A stretch of 64,000 nt of DNA from Azospirillum picis (GCF_017876115.1 NZ_JAGINO010000031.1:1-64000), one strand, 5' to 3'. Positions 8,534 through 17,178 are shown, counted from the stretch's first letter. Program-made: numbers and translations. The notes: generated from the sequence alone by a model not told the origin.

Positions 8534-9270
8534 ATGAGTCCGACGGTTATGCGATTGATCGCACTCGTCCTGCTTCTGGGGCCCTCATCCGCCTGGGCGC
8601 AATGCGCGCCCGGCATCCCCTGCTGGGGCAACCCGATGGGCCTTCCGCCCACGGCGCCGAACTCGCCCTACAACAGCGGCGGCTCCTAACGCTTCCATCC
8701 GGGCGGCCAGCTTGACGAGGAGGCACCGCAGGCGCCGGCCCTCTGGGCGTCCTTCGCGGTCGATCAGCAGGGACGCCTTGCCTGGATCGTCGACCAGGGG
8801 AGCGCCCGGGAAGCGGCGGGCCGGGCCTTAGAGTGCACCGTTCCTGTCCGACCCGGAAACCTCGACCGCGTCCTCCGCCTCCCAGGCGGAGCCGGAGACG
8901 GCACCCGATCCGGCGCCGGCCATGGCTCCCACCCGCCCGTCCTATAAGGCTTGCGTCGGCGCGAGCAACGGCTTCACCGCTGCGGCGGACGACTGCATCG
9001 GCACGGAATTGGACTACCAGGACGCGCGATTGAACAAGGTCTATGGCGCTCCGCGCGGTGCTCGACCTGGCACGGAAGTCGGCCCTGCGCAGCGAGGAGC
9101 TGGAATGGATCGCCTCGCGCGACGCCTCCTGTGCGCCGGCGGAGGATGGCGGCACGGCCGCGATGCTCGACAGCAATGCCTGCCGCGTCGACCGCACGGC
9201 CGAGCGTGCGGCAGTGCTGGAGCGGATGCTTGGAGCCCATGCGGCTGGGAACGGTGCCGGGGTCCAATGA
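8534..9270 (+). pseudogene. Broken LprI-like (DUF1311) exported protein gene with DUF4189-like N-terminal part
   Basis: An ATG at 8534 starts a signal peptide (MSPTVMRLIALVLLLGPSSA) followed by QCAPGIPCWGNPMGLPP, a segment typical of DUF4189-type exported proteins. A TAA at 8687 stops it after 51 codons, yet the same frame continues sensibly past the stop (ALWASFAVDQQGRLAWIVD). Near 8840 the coherent reading shifts frame (SDPETSTASSASQAEPET, then YKACVGASNGFTAAADDCIG). Near 9050 it shifts again into ALRAVLDLARKSALRSEELE and WIASRDASCAP. The last two pieces together give an LprI-like domain with its usual Cys, Tyr and WIA-RDA-C landmarks. One stop plus two frameshifts argue for a decayed gene, though sequencing errors are an alternative explanation. 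It is an orphan relative of the intact LprI-like genes that follow on the minus strand. Confidence 0.7.
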
Positions 9271-9295
9271 TCCGGCGGCTGCGTGCGAGACGGAA

Positions 9296-9715
9296 ATGAT
9301 GGCGCCGCACCGCCTGAAGCCCGTTTTCGCTTCCGTGGCCCTCGCTTTCGGGGCGTTGGCGGCATTCCTCGCAGTGAGCGGCCCCAGGCAGCGCGTCTGG
9401 GCGCAGATCCACGGGCGGCAGGCCGGTGCGCTGGCCGAAGGGCTCGGTGGACTCGGCTGGAAGCAGGCATCGACCGAGTTCGATGCCTGCTTCCGGCGGC
9501 GCTTTCCCATTGGAACGCCGCTCAGCGACATGGCCGAGGCGCTTCAAGGGGAGGGTTTCGTTCCGACCGTCTCCGAGCTGCCCGGATGGGGCGAGCGGGT
9601 GCTACGCCGGGACGGACCCGTTTGCAGGGTCTCGGCGCGCGTCCTCTGGCAGGCCGATGCAGCGGCGCGGCTGACACAGATCCAGGGCCTTTATCGCGAG
9701 GACGGTTCCCTGTGA
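9296..9715 (+). CDS. Membrane-anchored hypothetical protein
   Basis: A 139-aa protein starting MMAPHRLKPVFASVALAFGA, with one N-terminal hydrophobic segment that could be a signal anchor or a cleaved signal. The mature region has single cysteines in EFDACFRRRF and GPVCRVSA, and ends in a beta-like stretch. The open frame extends upstream to 8951 but there it overlaps the decayed LprI-like gene, so the internal double ATG is chosen. No family was recognised. It starts just after the pseudogene and converges with the LprI-like gene at 9750, with a GC hairpin between them. Confidence 0.5.
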   Translation: MMAPHRLKPVFASVALAFGALAAFLAVSGPRQRVWAQIHGRQAGALAEGLGGLGWKQASTEFDACFRRRFPIGTPLSDMAEALQGEGFVPTVSELPGWGERVLRRDGPVCRVSARVLWQADAAARLTQIQGLYREDGSL

Positions 9716-9718
9716 AAG

Positions 9719-9740
9719 CCGGCCGCCGCGAGGCGGCCGG
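9719..9740. terminator. GC-rich hairpin between convergent genes
   Basis: CCGGCCGCC-GCGA-GGCGGCCGG is a perfect 9-bp stem with a tetraloop, 4 bp after the plus-strand stop and 10 bp before the minus-strand stop. On the plus strand it is followed by a weak T-containing stretch (GGATTTCTATTT). It probably serves both directions. Confidence 0.6.
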
Positions 9741-9749
9741 GCCGGATTT

Positions 9750-10448
9750 CTATTTGGACGGTGCGGTGGGAAAGTAGGTCCCCGCGACCGATCCGTTCAT
9801 GCCGCAATAGTCGGGCATCCAGTCGGTCTTGCCCGTTGGCGGCACCGCCTTCACCTCGACGGCCTGACCCTCGCGCTTCAGCCGCAGGGCGGAGCCATCC
9901 TCCACCTGGACCTCCAGGACGCCATCGACCACCCGGCCGGTGCCGGCGAGGCTGCAGACCCACCGGGCCGTCACCGGCTCGTTGGTATCCATGCCGATGT
10001 CGATTTGGCCATTGGCGCCGGGCCTGATGGCGAGCAGCCCGGTGACGTTGGCCCAATGCCCGACAAGGCCGTCGGTGGCCGGCAGGCGCAGGCCGCGCAG
10101 GAACTTCGCCCGGTCCTTGAGCACGTCCAACAGGAGTTTCGCCGGCTTGGCATCGCCGAAGCCGGGACCGAAGACGCGCTCGCGCGATGCCAGGAACCGG
10201 GTCTGGTCCCGCACGAGCAAGCGGGCGGTCGCCGGATCGAACGCTTGCAGGCGCTCCTGATAGATCCGGGCGATGTCGGCATCCGCCTTGGCGAGCGCGC
10301 CATCGGCGCAGATGGTCTTCTCCACCTGCGAGGCGGCCTTCGCGCAGTCGAAGGAGGGCTGCGCCGGTGCCGCCACCGCCACCGAGGGCAGGGCGGAAAC
10401 GAGGGCAAGCGCCAAGGCGGTGCCGCCGAGTGTGACAGGGAACCTCAT
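9750..10448 (-). CDS. Exported LprI-like (DUF1311) domain protein
   Basis: A 232-aa protein from the ATG at 10448. The signal peptide (MRFPVTLGGTALALALVSAL, cleavage near VAVAA) is followed directly by the LprI-like domain: FDCAKAASQVEKTICADGAL then KADADIARIYQERL, with the paired Cys (DC...IC) that marks the family. It then has LLVRDQTRFLASRERVFG. The second half is a distinct beta-rich domain with Cys in RWVCSLAGTG and PDYCGMNGS, probably sensing or binding something outside the cell. LprI of Mycobacterium inhibits lysozyme; whether this copy does is unknown. It shares strand and region with two further LprI-like genes at 11915 and 12870. Confidence 0.75.
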   Translation of the reverse strand: MRFPVTLGGTALALALVSALPSVAVAAPAQPSFDCAKAASQVEKTICADGALAKADADIARIYQERLQAFDPATARLLVRDQTRFLASRERVFGPGFGDAKPAKLLLDVLKDRAKFLRGLRLPATDGLVGHWANVTGLLAIRPGANGQIDIGMDTNEPVTARWVCSLAGTGRVVDGVLEVQVEDGSALRLKREGQAVEVKAVPPTGKTDWMPDYCGMNGSVAGTYFPTAPSK

Positions 10449-10497
10449 CTGTTTGCTTTCCGTGTCGGGGGTCGAAACCATACGCATGGGAAGGCCG

Positions 10498-11325
10498 TCA
10501 TTGGCAGTGCACGCTTTCCCGTATCACCTCGGGCATGTCCGCTTCGCCGATGGTCGTGACCGACAGGGAGCCCGCGGGACCCTTGTAATCGAAGCTGCAA
10601 TAGCCGAGGCCGGTCCCGGAACAACCGTTCACCTCGATGACGCCCTGCCGGACAAGAGCCTGTTCGCGCGGATCCGTGCTTGGTGTTTGCCGGACGGGGG
10701 TCCAGCCCTTGGCGATGAGGGCGGCGCGCGCCTCGTCGATCGGCATGCCCTTGATGTTCGGCACCGTCCCGCGCCCGCCGCATACGGACTCTTCCTTGGG
10801 AAGAGGAGCCAGCAGCAGGATCCCGTCCGCCTGCACGCTCAGAATGCCGATCTCGGCCTCGTCGATGTCGCCGTCCATGATACGCACGCTGTCATTCTCG
10901 CCGGCGCTGATCGTGCCGAGCGCATCATCCCCGGCCTTGCCGTAGACGAGGGCGACGAGGCGGCCGCCGTCGAAGACGCCGACATTGCCGTCATGAACGA
11001 CGCAGGTGCCGCTGGTCCCGTTCTCTATGTCGGACGCGAAGCTGACCGCCCGGTAGCGGCCGAGCGGAACGTCGCCGATCACGTGCCAGCCCCGGACGGC
11101 AACCGCACGAGCCGCCTCGGATGGCGGCTGCGGGGGGGCGCCGAAACAGCCGTCGCCCTGATTGGCACGGGCGGGGGCCGCAGGCAGTTCGCCGAGCGCC
11201 ACGAAGCGCAGGTGCTTGATCTTGGAGACGACGTGGGGCACCGGCTCGGCTGCCGCCGATCCGATCGAGGCAGGGCAGAGTGCCAAGGCGATCGCCGCGA
11301 GCGAGGAAGGTCGCACGAGTCTCAA
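10498..11325 (-). CDS. Exported protein with PASTA-like motif
   Basis: A 275-aa protein with signal peptide (MRLVRPSSLAAIALALCPAS, cleavage near SAAA). The middle region is beta-rich (SFASDIENGTSGTCVVHDGN, GENDSVRIMDGDIDEAEIG). Around residues 190-215 it reads VPNIKGMPIDEARAALIAKG followed by WTPV, which matches the core of a PASTA repeat (VPxxxGxxxxxAxxxLxxxG). PASTA domains bind peptidoglycan or muropeptides in Gram-positive kinases and penicillin-binding proteins; a single copy in a Gram-negative exported protein is unusual. Six or more Cys are spread through the mature part, including GYCSFDYKG and the terminal HCQ. It lies between LprI-like genes on the same strand. Confidence 0.65.
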   Translation of the reverse strand: MRLVRPSSLAAIALALCPASIGSAAAEPVPHVVSKIKHLRFVALGELPAAPARANQGDGCFGAPPQPPSEAARAVAVRGWHVIGDVPLGRYRAVSFASDIENGTSGTCVVHDGNVGVFDGGRLVALVYGKAGDDALGTISAGENDSVRIMDGDIDEAEIGILSVQADGILLLAPLPKEESVCGGRGTVPNIKGMPIDEARAALIAKGWTPVRQTPSTDPREQALVRQGVIEVNGCSGTGLGYCSFDYKGPAGSLSVTTIGEADMPEVIRESVHCQ

Positions 11326-11372
11326 CGTGATGTCTCCTTGATACGGAGGCGGATGGCGAAGGCCAAAGACGA

Positions 11373-11897
11373 TCAGAAACCATTGGCGTATTGATCGAGG
11401 TCGCCTTCGTCGACCCAGCCGGCGGCACAGTCGCCGGCATAGCCGCCTTCGCCGACGCGATGGCAGGACTTACCCGTCCTGGCCTTGTACCACGTGACCG
11501 GATGGTCGGCGTTTCGGCACAATTCCTTGCCCTTGCAGGCCGGTACGCTCGCGGTCGGAACGGCGATGACATAGTGGCGCTGGACGTCCCCCCGTCGCGC
11601 GATCGCGGCGATGCAGACGAACTGGCTGTCCTTCAGACGGGCGACCGCATGGCCCTTGCCGTCGATGCGGTCGTTGAGGTCGACGCCGTCGGAGCCTTTT
11701 GGGGCGGAGACCGCGCCGAAAGAGGAACTGTCGGCACAATCTCCGACCTGCACCGAGAATCCGTCCATCCGGCAGGAGGATTTGCCGTTGCAGGGGAGCG
11801 GCGGCACCCCGGCCGGGCTCGACTCGGCGGCATGGGCGCCCACGAGGCCGGAGGCCACGACGAAGAGGCCGGCGAACCAGGGAAGGAGGGACTTCAT
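11373..11897 (-). CDS. Exported cysteine-rich hypothetical protein
   Basis: A 174-aa protein from the ATG at 11897, which has GGAG 7 nt upstream. The frame continues to 12104 but that part overlaps the neighbouring gene and lacks signal-peptide logic. The signal peptide is MKSLLPWFAGLFVVASGLVG with cleavage near AHA. The mature protein has eight Cys (for example PLPCNGKSSC, VGDCADSS, FVCIAAIA, PACKGKELC, KSCHRVGEG, AGDCAAGW), consistent with several disulfides. The C-terminal VTWYKARTGKSC plus GWVDEGDL has the feel of an SH3-like fold, but no family could be assigned. It starts 17 bp after the stop of the LprI-like gene at 11915, so co-transcription is very likely. Confidence 0.6.
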   Translation of the reverse strand: MKSLLPWFAGLFVVASGLVGAHAAESSPAGVPPLPCNGKSSCRMDGFSVQVGDCADSSSFGAVSAPKGSDGVDLNDRIDGKGHAVARLKDSQFVCIAAIARRGDVQRHYVIAVPTASVPACKGKELCRNADHPVTWYKARTGKSCHRVGEGGYAGDCAAGWVDEGDLDQYANGF

Positions 11898-11914
11898 GAA
11901 CAGCTCCGGATCGA

Positions 11915-12829
11915 TCACTTCGGGTCGGATGCGCCCGTGAGACGCAACGACTTCGAGGCCATGGCGACGGCCGCGTTCCAGCGCGCCTGTTCGCTCGCCG
12001 GATAGCGGATGCGCAAACTGATGAACGCCCCGCCGCGCCCACCCTGAAGGAGGGTCTTCTGATACAGGAGGCCTGTCGCGGTCGTGCAGGAAAACACGAT
12101 CCAATCGGGTTTGCGCACGAGGTATTCGGGCGGCTGGCGCAGGCAGGCTTTCTGATCGGAGGCCACGAAGGACTTGAGCCCCTCTTCGGCGGCATCGATC
12201 AGCCCCGAAACCGTCAGATGCAGGCTGCCATCGGCCGAATGGTAGGCTTGCCCGTCGCCGTTGTCCGGGGGCGGCTCCGCCACGAGATCGCCGGGAACGT
12301 CCACGGAGAATCCGAAGCGGACATTCACATAATGCCGGGAGCCGGGGTGCCGGGAGGAGGCCGGCTGTTGCGAGGGCGGCGCGTCCGACAGCGCCTGACT
12401 CCAGGTCCGGCGCACCTCGGCGATGCGCGCGGTATAGACCCGCTTCAGACAGGCCGTGTCCCGGCAGGCGTCGCGAACCTGCTCCCGCCAGCGCGCATGA
12501 TCCGCGCCGAAGGGATCGGAGACCTGGCCGGTCTCGCCGTCGATACCGTTAGTCTCGTCCTCGATCCGGTCGAAGAGCGCCTTCAACTCGCCATCGAGCG
12601 CCGACACGTCGGGGTCGGTGCAGATCATCTGCTCGACCCGCGTCGGCTTGCCGGCGCAACCGCCGGCCGCCTGGGCGGTGCCCGCCAGTGCGAGGGTGCC
12701 GAGCCCGAGCGCCAGGGCCGGAAGCAGGACCCGGCGGCAGCGGTGGCGAGGCGCGCGGTGGCGAGGGGGGCGGTCGCCCGTTCGAGTGCCGGGCGGCATG
12801 GCTGCGGTCACGAGGGCATCCTCCTCCAT
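11915..12829 (-). CDS. Exported LprI-like (DUF1311) protein with extra C-terminal domain
   Basis: A protein of up to 304 aa. The N terminus is Arg-rich, then a hydrophobic export segment (VLLPALALGLGTLALAGTAQA) precedes the LprI-like domain. The domain has CAGKPTRVEQMICTDPDVSA then LDGELKALFDRI, with the second Cys pair in RDACRDTACLKRVYTAR: the best family match in this block. A linker (PPSQQPASSRHPGS) leads to a separate domain starting HYVNVRFGFSVDVPGDL, with Cys in KACLRQPP and FSCTTATG. The start could be residue 1 or the Met at residue 11 (MPPGTRTG). It is followed by the Cys-rich gene at 11373 and preceded by another LprI-like gene at 12870. Confidence 0.75.
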   Translation of the reverse strand: MEEDALVTAAMPPGTRTGDRPPRHRAPRHRCRRVLLPALALGLGTLALAGTAQAAGGCAGKPTRVEQMICTDPDVSALDGELKALFDRIEDETNGIDGETGQVSDPFGADHARWREQVRDACRDTACLKRVYTARIAEVRRTWSQALSDAPPSQQPASSRHPGSRHYVNVRFGFSVDVPGDLVAEPPPDNGDGQAYHSADGSLHLTVSGLIDAAEEGLKSFVASDQKACLRQPPEYLVRKPDWIVFSCTTATGLLYQKTLLQGGRGGAFISLRIRYPASEQARWNAAVAMASKSLRLTGASDPK

Positions 12830-12869
12830 CCCAGGGAGCGTCCCGCGGGCGCCCGCCTGTGGTTTCGCG

Positions 12870-13880
12870 TCATTGCGCCGGCGTGGTCTTCCGATCGCCC
12901 GCGTTGCCGCCGGCGACCTGATCGGCCGGCGGATAGGTCGGCTTGGTCAGGCAGTCGCTGATCCAGGCATCGTCGGGGTCACGCTGAAGCTCGGCATCGA
13001 TCTGGGGCTGCGGCTCGGCCGGCGGAGCCTCGGGCGTGGCCGCGTCGGGAGCGGGCTTCTGCCAATGGCCCTGCTGGCTGGCGGGGGCGTCCGGGTCGGG
13101 GCAGGCGTCGCCGGCGTCGCCGGACCCGATCGAACAGCTCGCGACGATCGTGAGCTTGCCGCCGACCACCTGCCCGACCGTGCGCGTCTCGGAGACGCTG
13201 CCGCTCGCCCAATCCTGGGTCAGCGCGCAGACCCGGTCCCGGTTCTGATAGCTCTGGGTGCCGAAGCAGCCGTAGCTGTAGCTGTCGCGGCCGGGGAGGA
13301 AGTCGCAGGAGGTGGAGAAACCGGCGAACGGACCGCCGGTGAATCGGCCGGCGAAGCGGCGCTGGTCGCGGGCGACCGCGATCAGATTGGGCTCGCCCTC
13401 ATTGTCCTTGGCGCGGCGCGTGAGCTCCCGCGTGCGGGCCTGGATGGCGTCCAACAGGATCTTGCGTTGCGTGTCCGCGTCGGGCGCATCGTCCGCTTCG
13501 CTCAAATGGCCGAGCCGGTCGTCGCGGCGGGCGAGCCACCGCTTCTCGCTGGCGACCAGCATGGCGCGGATCTCCGCGTCGGGCGCAGCCTTCAGGATCG
13601 CGGAATAGGCGGACCCCAGGGCGGCATCCGCCTTCTGCAACGCCTTGTCCCCGCAGATCATATGGTCGATGGCGGTAGAGGCCTTGCGGCAGTCGATCGC
13701 CCATGCCGGGGAGCTGAACAGGAACCCCAGGGCGGGCAAGGCGAGAAGGACGGCCGAGACGGTCCGGCTCTTGCGGAAACCGCCTGCGCGGGGGGTGGAA
13801 GCTCCGGCTCCCGAACGAGGCGGGCTGCGGGTGGAGGCAAGAGGCGTGGTTGCGGCCATCATCGTGTTCACTGTCAGCAC
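12870..13880 (-). CDS. Exported LprI-like (DUF1311) protein with Pro/Ala-rich C terminus
   Basis: A protein of up to 336 aa. A long basic N-terminal leader precedes a hydrophobic segment (TVSAVLLALPALGFLFSSPA, cleavage after AWA). The LprI-like domain then reads IDCRKASTAIDHMICGDKAL, QKADAALGSAYSAI and KRWLARRDDRLG, in the family pattern. A central region holds Cys in STSCDFLPG, YGCFGTQSY and RVCALTQDW. The tail is Pro/Ala-rich (PDAATPEAPPAEPQPQ) and likely unstructured. The true start may be downstream of the first ATG because the leader is unusually long. It is the upstream member of the minus-strand run 13880-9750. Confidence 0.72.
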   Translation of the reverse strand: MLTVNTMMAATTPLASTRSPPRSGAGASTPRAGGFRKSRTVSAVLLALPALGFLFSSPAWAIDCRKASTAIDHMICGDKALQKADAALGSAYSAILKAAPDAEIRAMLVASEKRWLARRDDRLGHLSEADDAPDADTQRKILLDAIQARTRELTRRAKDNEGEPNLIAVARDQRRFAGRFTGGPFAGFSTSCDFLPGRDSYSYGCFGTQSYQNRDRVCALTQDWASGSVSETRTVGQVVGGKLTIVASCSIGSGDAGDACPDPDAPASQQGHWQKPAPDAATPEAPPAEPQPQIDAELQRDPDDAWISDCLTKPTYPPADQVAGGNAGDRKTTPAQ

Positions 13881-14286
13881 CCCGAGACTTGGAAATCAGC
13901 CACAGTATCGATCTCGCGGCCGGAATTGCGCTGGATGGGGGCCAGCCCTTCGACGCGAGCGGTAAACATATCCCGGCAAATCAGGCGCGCAACCCCTGGA
14001 AGAGTTCCGGGCCGGGGCATCGCATATGGCTCTCCGGAGCGTCGGGGAGATGAAATCTTCAACGATGCCGTGGATCTGGGGCGGCCGCGTCCGGGACCTG
14101 TCCAGCGGCCTGGGCTCGATGATCGGTGACGCCGCCTTGCGCCGCCAATGCTCCCTGCCGCGCCCGAGCCTGCCCGTCCGCCACGTTGCTCATTGTTAAC
14201 GCTACAGATTATCATGGGCGTAACCAGATAATGGGCACGCGCGGCCGGATGCGGCGGCGCGCGCAGGAAGACCGAAGGTCGAAGGA
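13881..14286. other. Intergenic region between exported-protein block and acyl-CoA synthetase
   Basis: About 400 bp without a credible gene. It separates two divergent transcription units and should hold promoters for both. The stretch 14195-14230 is locally A/T-rich (GTTAACGCTACAGATTATC, CCAGATAATGG), the likeliest promoter position for the synthetase gene, but no clean -35/-10 pair was found. No repeat or RNA gene was seen. Confidence 0.4.
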
Positions 14287-16023
14287 ATGAAGGGAGAAGC
14301 GATCTTGCCGACGATCAGCAATCCGCTGACGCAGAGCTATGTGCATGGCGCCAGCGCGACGCCGCTGCTGGGTGAAACGATGGGCGCGCATCTGGACCGC
14401 ATGGCGGCGCTGTCGCCCGACAGGCCGGCGTTGGTCGTCCGGCACCAGGATGTCCGCTGGACCTATTCGGAATTCCGGCGGCGGGTGGACGCGATGGCGG
14501 CCGGGCTGGTGGCGCTGGGCCTGAAACCGGGCGAGCGCGTCGGCATCTGGTCGCAGAACAATTCCGAATGGGTGCTCACCCAGTTCGCCACCGCGAAGGC
14601 CGGACTGGTGCTGGTCAACATCAACCCGGCCTACCGGCTGCACGAACTGGAATACGCCGTCAACAAGGTGGGCTGCGCCGCGCTGATCCTGTCGCCCGCC
14701 TTCAAGTCGAGCGACTACATCGGCATGGTGCGCGCCCTGGCGCCGGAACTCGACGGGGCCGGGGACCGTGCGCCGGGCAAGGCGCTGAAGCTGGAGCGGC
14801 TGCCGACGCTGCGCCACCTGATCCGCCTGGGGGCCGAGCGGACTCCCGGCATGCTGAACTTCGACGAACTGCCGGCGCTCGCCAGACCGGCCGACGTCGC
14901 GGAGCTGGGACGGCTGGCCGGAATCCTGCAGTTCGACGATCCCGTGAACATCCAGTTCACCAGCGGCACCACCGGCAGCCCGAAGGGCGCCACGCTGACC
15001 CACCACAACATCCTCAACAACGGCTTCTTCATCGGCGAGGCGATGCGCCTGACCGAGGCGGACCGGCTGTGCATCCCGGTGCCCTTCTACCATTGCTTCG
15101 GCATGGTGCTGGGCAATCTCGCCTGCGTCACCCACCGCGCCTGCATGGTGATCCCGGGTGAGGGGTTCGATCCGGTCGCCGTGCTGTCGGCGGTGCAGGA
15201 GGAGCGCTGCACCGGCCTGCACGGCGTGCCGACGATGTTCATCGCACTGCTCGACCATCCCGATTTCGGCCGTTACGACCTGTCGAGCCTGCGCACCGGC
15301 ATCATGGCCGGATCGCCCTGTCCGATCGAGGTGATGAAGCGCGTGGTGTCGGAGATGAACCAGCGCGAGATCACCATCGCCTACGGGATGACCGAGACCA
15401 GCCCCGTCAGTTTCCAGAGCTCCACCGACGATCCGCTGGAGCGGCGGGTCTCCACGGTCGGTCGCATCCAGCCGCATCTGGAGGTGAAGATCGTCGATGC
15501 CGAGGGGCGGATCGTGCCGCCGGGCACGCCGGGGGAACTGCTGACCCGCGGCTATTCGGTGATGCGCGGCTACTGGGGCGATGCGGAGCAGACGGCGGCG
15601 GCGATCGACGCGGCCGGATGGATGCACACCGGCGACCTCGCCACCATCGACGCCGACGGCTATTGCAACATCGTCGGCCGGTTGAAGGACATGGTGATCC
15701 GCGGCGGCGAGAACATCTACCCGCGCGAGGTGGAGGAGTTCCTCTACACCCACCCGGACATCGCCGACGTGCAGGTGTTCGGTGTGCCGGACCGGCAGTT
15801 CGGCGAGCAGCTCTGCGCCTGGATCCGGCCAAGATCGGGGGCGGCGCTGGCCGAGGAGGACGTCGTCGCCTTCTGCCGCGGAGCGATCGCCCATTACAAG
15901 ATCCCGAAATACATCCGCTTCGTCGAGGAGTTCCCGATGACGGTGACCGGCAAGATCCAGAAATTCGTGATGCGCAACGCGATGATCGAGGAGTTGGGGC
16001 TCGACCAGGAGCGGACGGCATGA
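14287..16023 (+). CDS. AMP-forming acyl-CoA synthetase
   Basis: A 578-aa ANL-superfamily enzyme. The P-loop-like A3 motif is FTSGTTGSPKGATLTH (around residue 225), followed by the family motifs YGMTETSP (A5), WMHTGDLATID (A7) and GRLKDMVIRGGENIYPREVE (A8 hinge). The C-terminal lysine motif is TVTGKIQKF, with the acyl-adenylate-forming Lys. It activates a carboxylate with ATP and loads CoA. The overall pattern, with IPVPFYHCFGMVLGN, resembles the AcsF/FadD-like medium-chain group rather than acetyl-CoA synthetase. No beta-oxidation gene is adjacent. The start with MKGEAILPTISNP follows GAAGGA a few bases upstream. Substrate chain length cannot be told from sequence. Confidence 0.92.
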   Translation: MKGEAILPTISNPLTQSYVHGASATPLLGETMGAHLDRMAALSPDRPALVVRHQDVRWTYSEFRRRVDAMAAGLVALGLKPGERVGIWSQNNSEWVLTQFATAKAGLVLVNINPAYRLHELEYAVNKVGCAALILSPAFKSSDYIGMVRALAPELDGAGDRAPGKALKLERLPTLRHLIRLGAERTPGMLNFDELPALARPADVAELGRLAGILQFDDPVNIQFTSGTTGSPKGATLTHHNILNNGFFIGEAMRLTEADRLCIPVPFYHCFGMVLGNLACVTHRACMVIPGEGFDPVAVLSAVQEERCTGLHGVPTMFIALLDHPDFGRYDLSSLRTGIMAGSPCPIEVMKRVVSEMNQREITIAYGMTETSPVSFQSSTDDPLERRVSTVGRIQPHLEVKIVDAEGRIVPPGTPGELLTRGYSVMRGYWGDAEQTAAAIDAAGWMHTGDLATIDADGYCNIVGRLKDMVIRGGENIYPREVEEFLYTHPDIADVQVFGVPDRQFGEQLCAWIRPRSGAALAEEDVVAFCRGAIAHYKIPKYIRFVEEFPMTVTGKIQKFVMRNAMIEELGLDQERTA

Positions 16024-16219
16024 TTGACCGGGGCCGCTCACCGGCCCGCGGCGTCCCGGGACAGGCGGGAGCCGGGTCGTCCGGATGAGGATGGGGAGCC
16101 GAACGCCGAAGGCGGCGCCCTTGGACGTGGCGATCCATTTCCGGAACGGGCGACGCCGTGCGCGTCACGCGCGGCTGACGACCACGTGACCCAGGAGGCC
16201 ATGGTGTCGCCACAGTCCG

Positions 16220-16257
16220 TTACTTACCGGAAGGTGCCTACTTCCCACCGGAGAGTG
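16220..16257 (+). promoter_or_regulatory. Direct-repeat element upstream of the SDR gene, candidate HxlR site
   Basis: Two imperfect copies, TACTTACCGGAAGGTG (16221-16236) and TACTTCCCACCGGAGAGTG (16239-16257), lie about 45-80 bp before the SDR ATG. HxlR-type regulators often bind TACTTAC-like motifs ahead of oxidoreductase genes, and an HxlR gene sits convergently downstream of the SDR. This is suggestive only. Confidence 0.35.
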
Positions 16258-16302
16258 ATGGGAATAACCCTGCGGCCGGACTGGCTGGGAAGGAAGACGA
16301 TC

Positions 16303-17052
16303 ATGGACTTTTCGAAGGCGACCATCCTCGTAACCGGCGGCAATTCCGGAATCGGCCGGGGGCTGGCCGAGGCGCTCGCGTCGCGTGGTGCGCAGGTCAT
16401 CATCACCGGCCGGAACCCCGGCACGCTGAAGGCGACGCTGGACGCCAACGCAGGCATGCACGGATACGCGCTGGATGTGACGGATGCCGGAAGCCTGAAA
16501 CGCTTTGCGGCGATGGTGACGGAGCGCCATCCCGATCTGAACGCCGTCATCCACAATGCCGGCATCATGGAGCTGGAAAAGGTCCTGGAGGAACCCTACG
16601 ACCTCGACCTCGTGGAGCGGACGGTTGCCACCAATCTGCTCGCACCGATCCGCCTGACGGCGGCGCTGCTGCCCCATCTGCGGGCAAAGCGCGAGGCGGC
16701 CGTCGTCACCGTGTCCTCCGGCCTTGCCTTCGTGCCGCGGGCCGAGGCCATGACCTACAGCGCCACGAAGGCCGCAATCCATTCATGGACCCAGGGATTG
16801 CGTCATGAACTGCGCGGAACGGACATTTCGGTCGTCGAGATCGCGCCGCCGCTCGTGGCGACCGATCTGACGCCCGGGCAGTCGGAGAACCCGCGCGCCA
16901 TGCCTCTGGGTGCGTTCGTGTCCGAAGCGGTGGAGCTGCTGTGTGCGCCTGAGACGCCGAACGAGGTCCTGGTTCAGCGCGTCATGCCGCAGCGGACGGC
17001 CGAGCAGACCGGAAATTTCGACAAGGTCTTCGCGATGATCAACCCGGCCTGA
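16303..17052 (+). CDS. Short-chain dehydrogenase/reductase (DltE-like SDR)
   Basis: A 249-aa classical SDR from the ATG at 16303, which has AGGAAG about 8 nt upstream; the open frame continues upstream but without homology. The Rossmann motif is TGGNSGIGRGLAEAL near residue 11, then NAGIMELEKV (the NAG motif), a Ser in TVSSGLAF, and the catalytic YSATK tetrad pair Tyr-Lys. It uses NAD(P)H; the substrate is unknown. The C terminus (RVMPQRTAEQTGNFDKVF) resembles oxidoreductases often controlled by HxlR regulators. The convergent gene at 17179 is exactly such a regulator. Confidence 0.9.
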   Translation: MDFSKATILVTGGNSGIGRGLAEALASRGAQVIITGRNPGTLKATLDANAGMHGYALDVTDAGSLKRFAAMVTERHPDLNAVIHNAGIMELEKVLEEPYDLDLVERTVATNLLAPIRLTAALLPHLRAKREAAVVTVSSGLAFVPRAEAMTYSATKAAIHSWTQGLRHELRGTDISVVEIAPPLVATDLTPGQSENPRAMPLGAFVSEAVELLCAPETPNEVLVQRVMPQRTAEQTGNFDKVFAMINPA

Positions 17053-17178
17053 GGCCATGGACCGGCCGGCATCGCCCCCGCGCTGCCGGCGGGGCACTTC
17101 GGCGGGGTACCTGGGCGGGGCATCCCTCAGGGCGGAACGCCTGGGCGGGGCGCCTGGGCCGCTTGCGGTCGACGGGAG

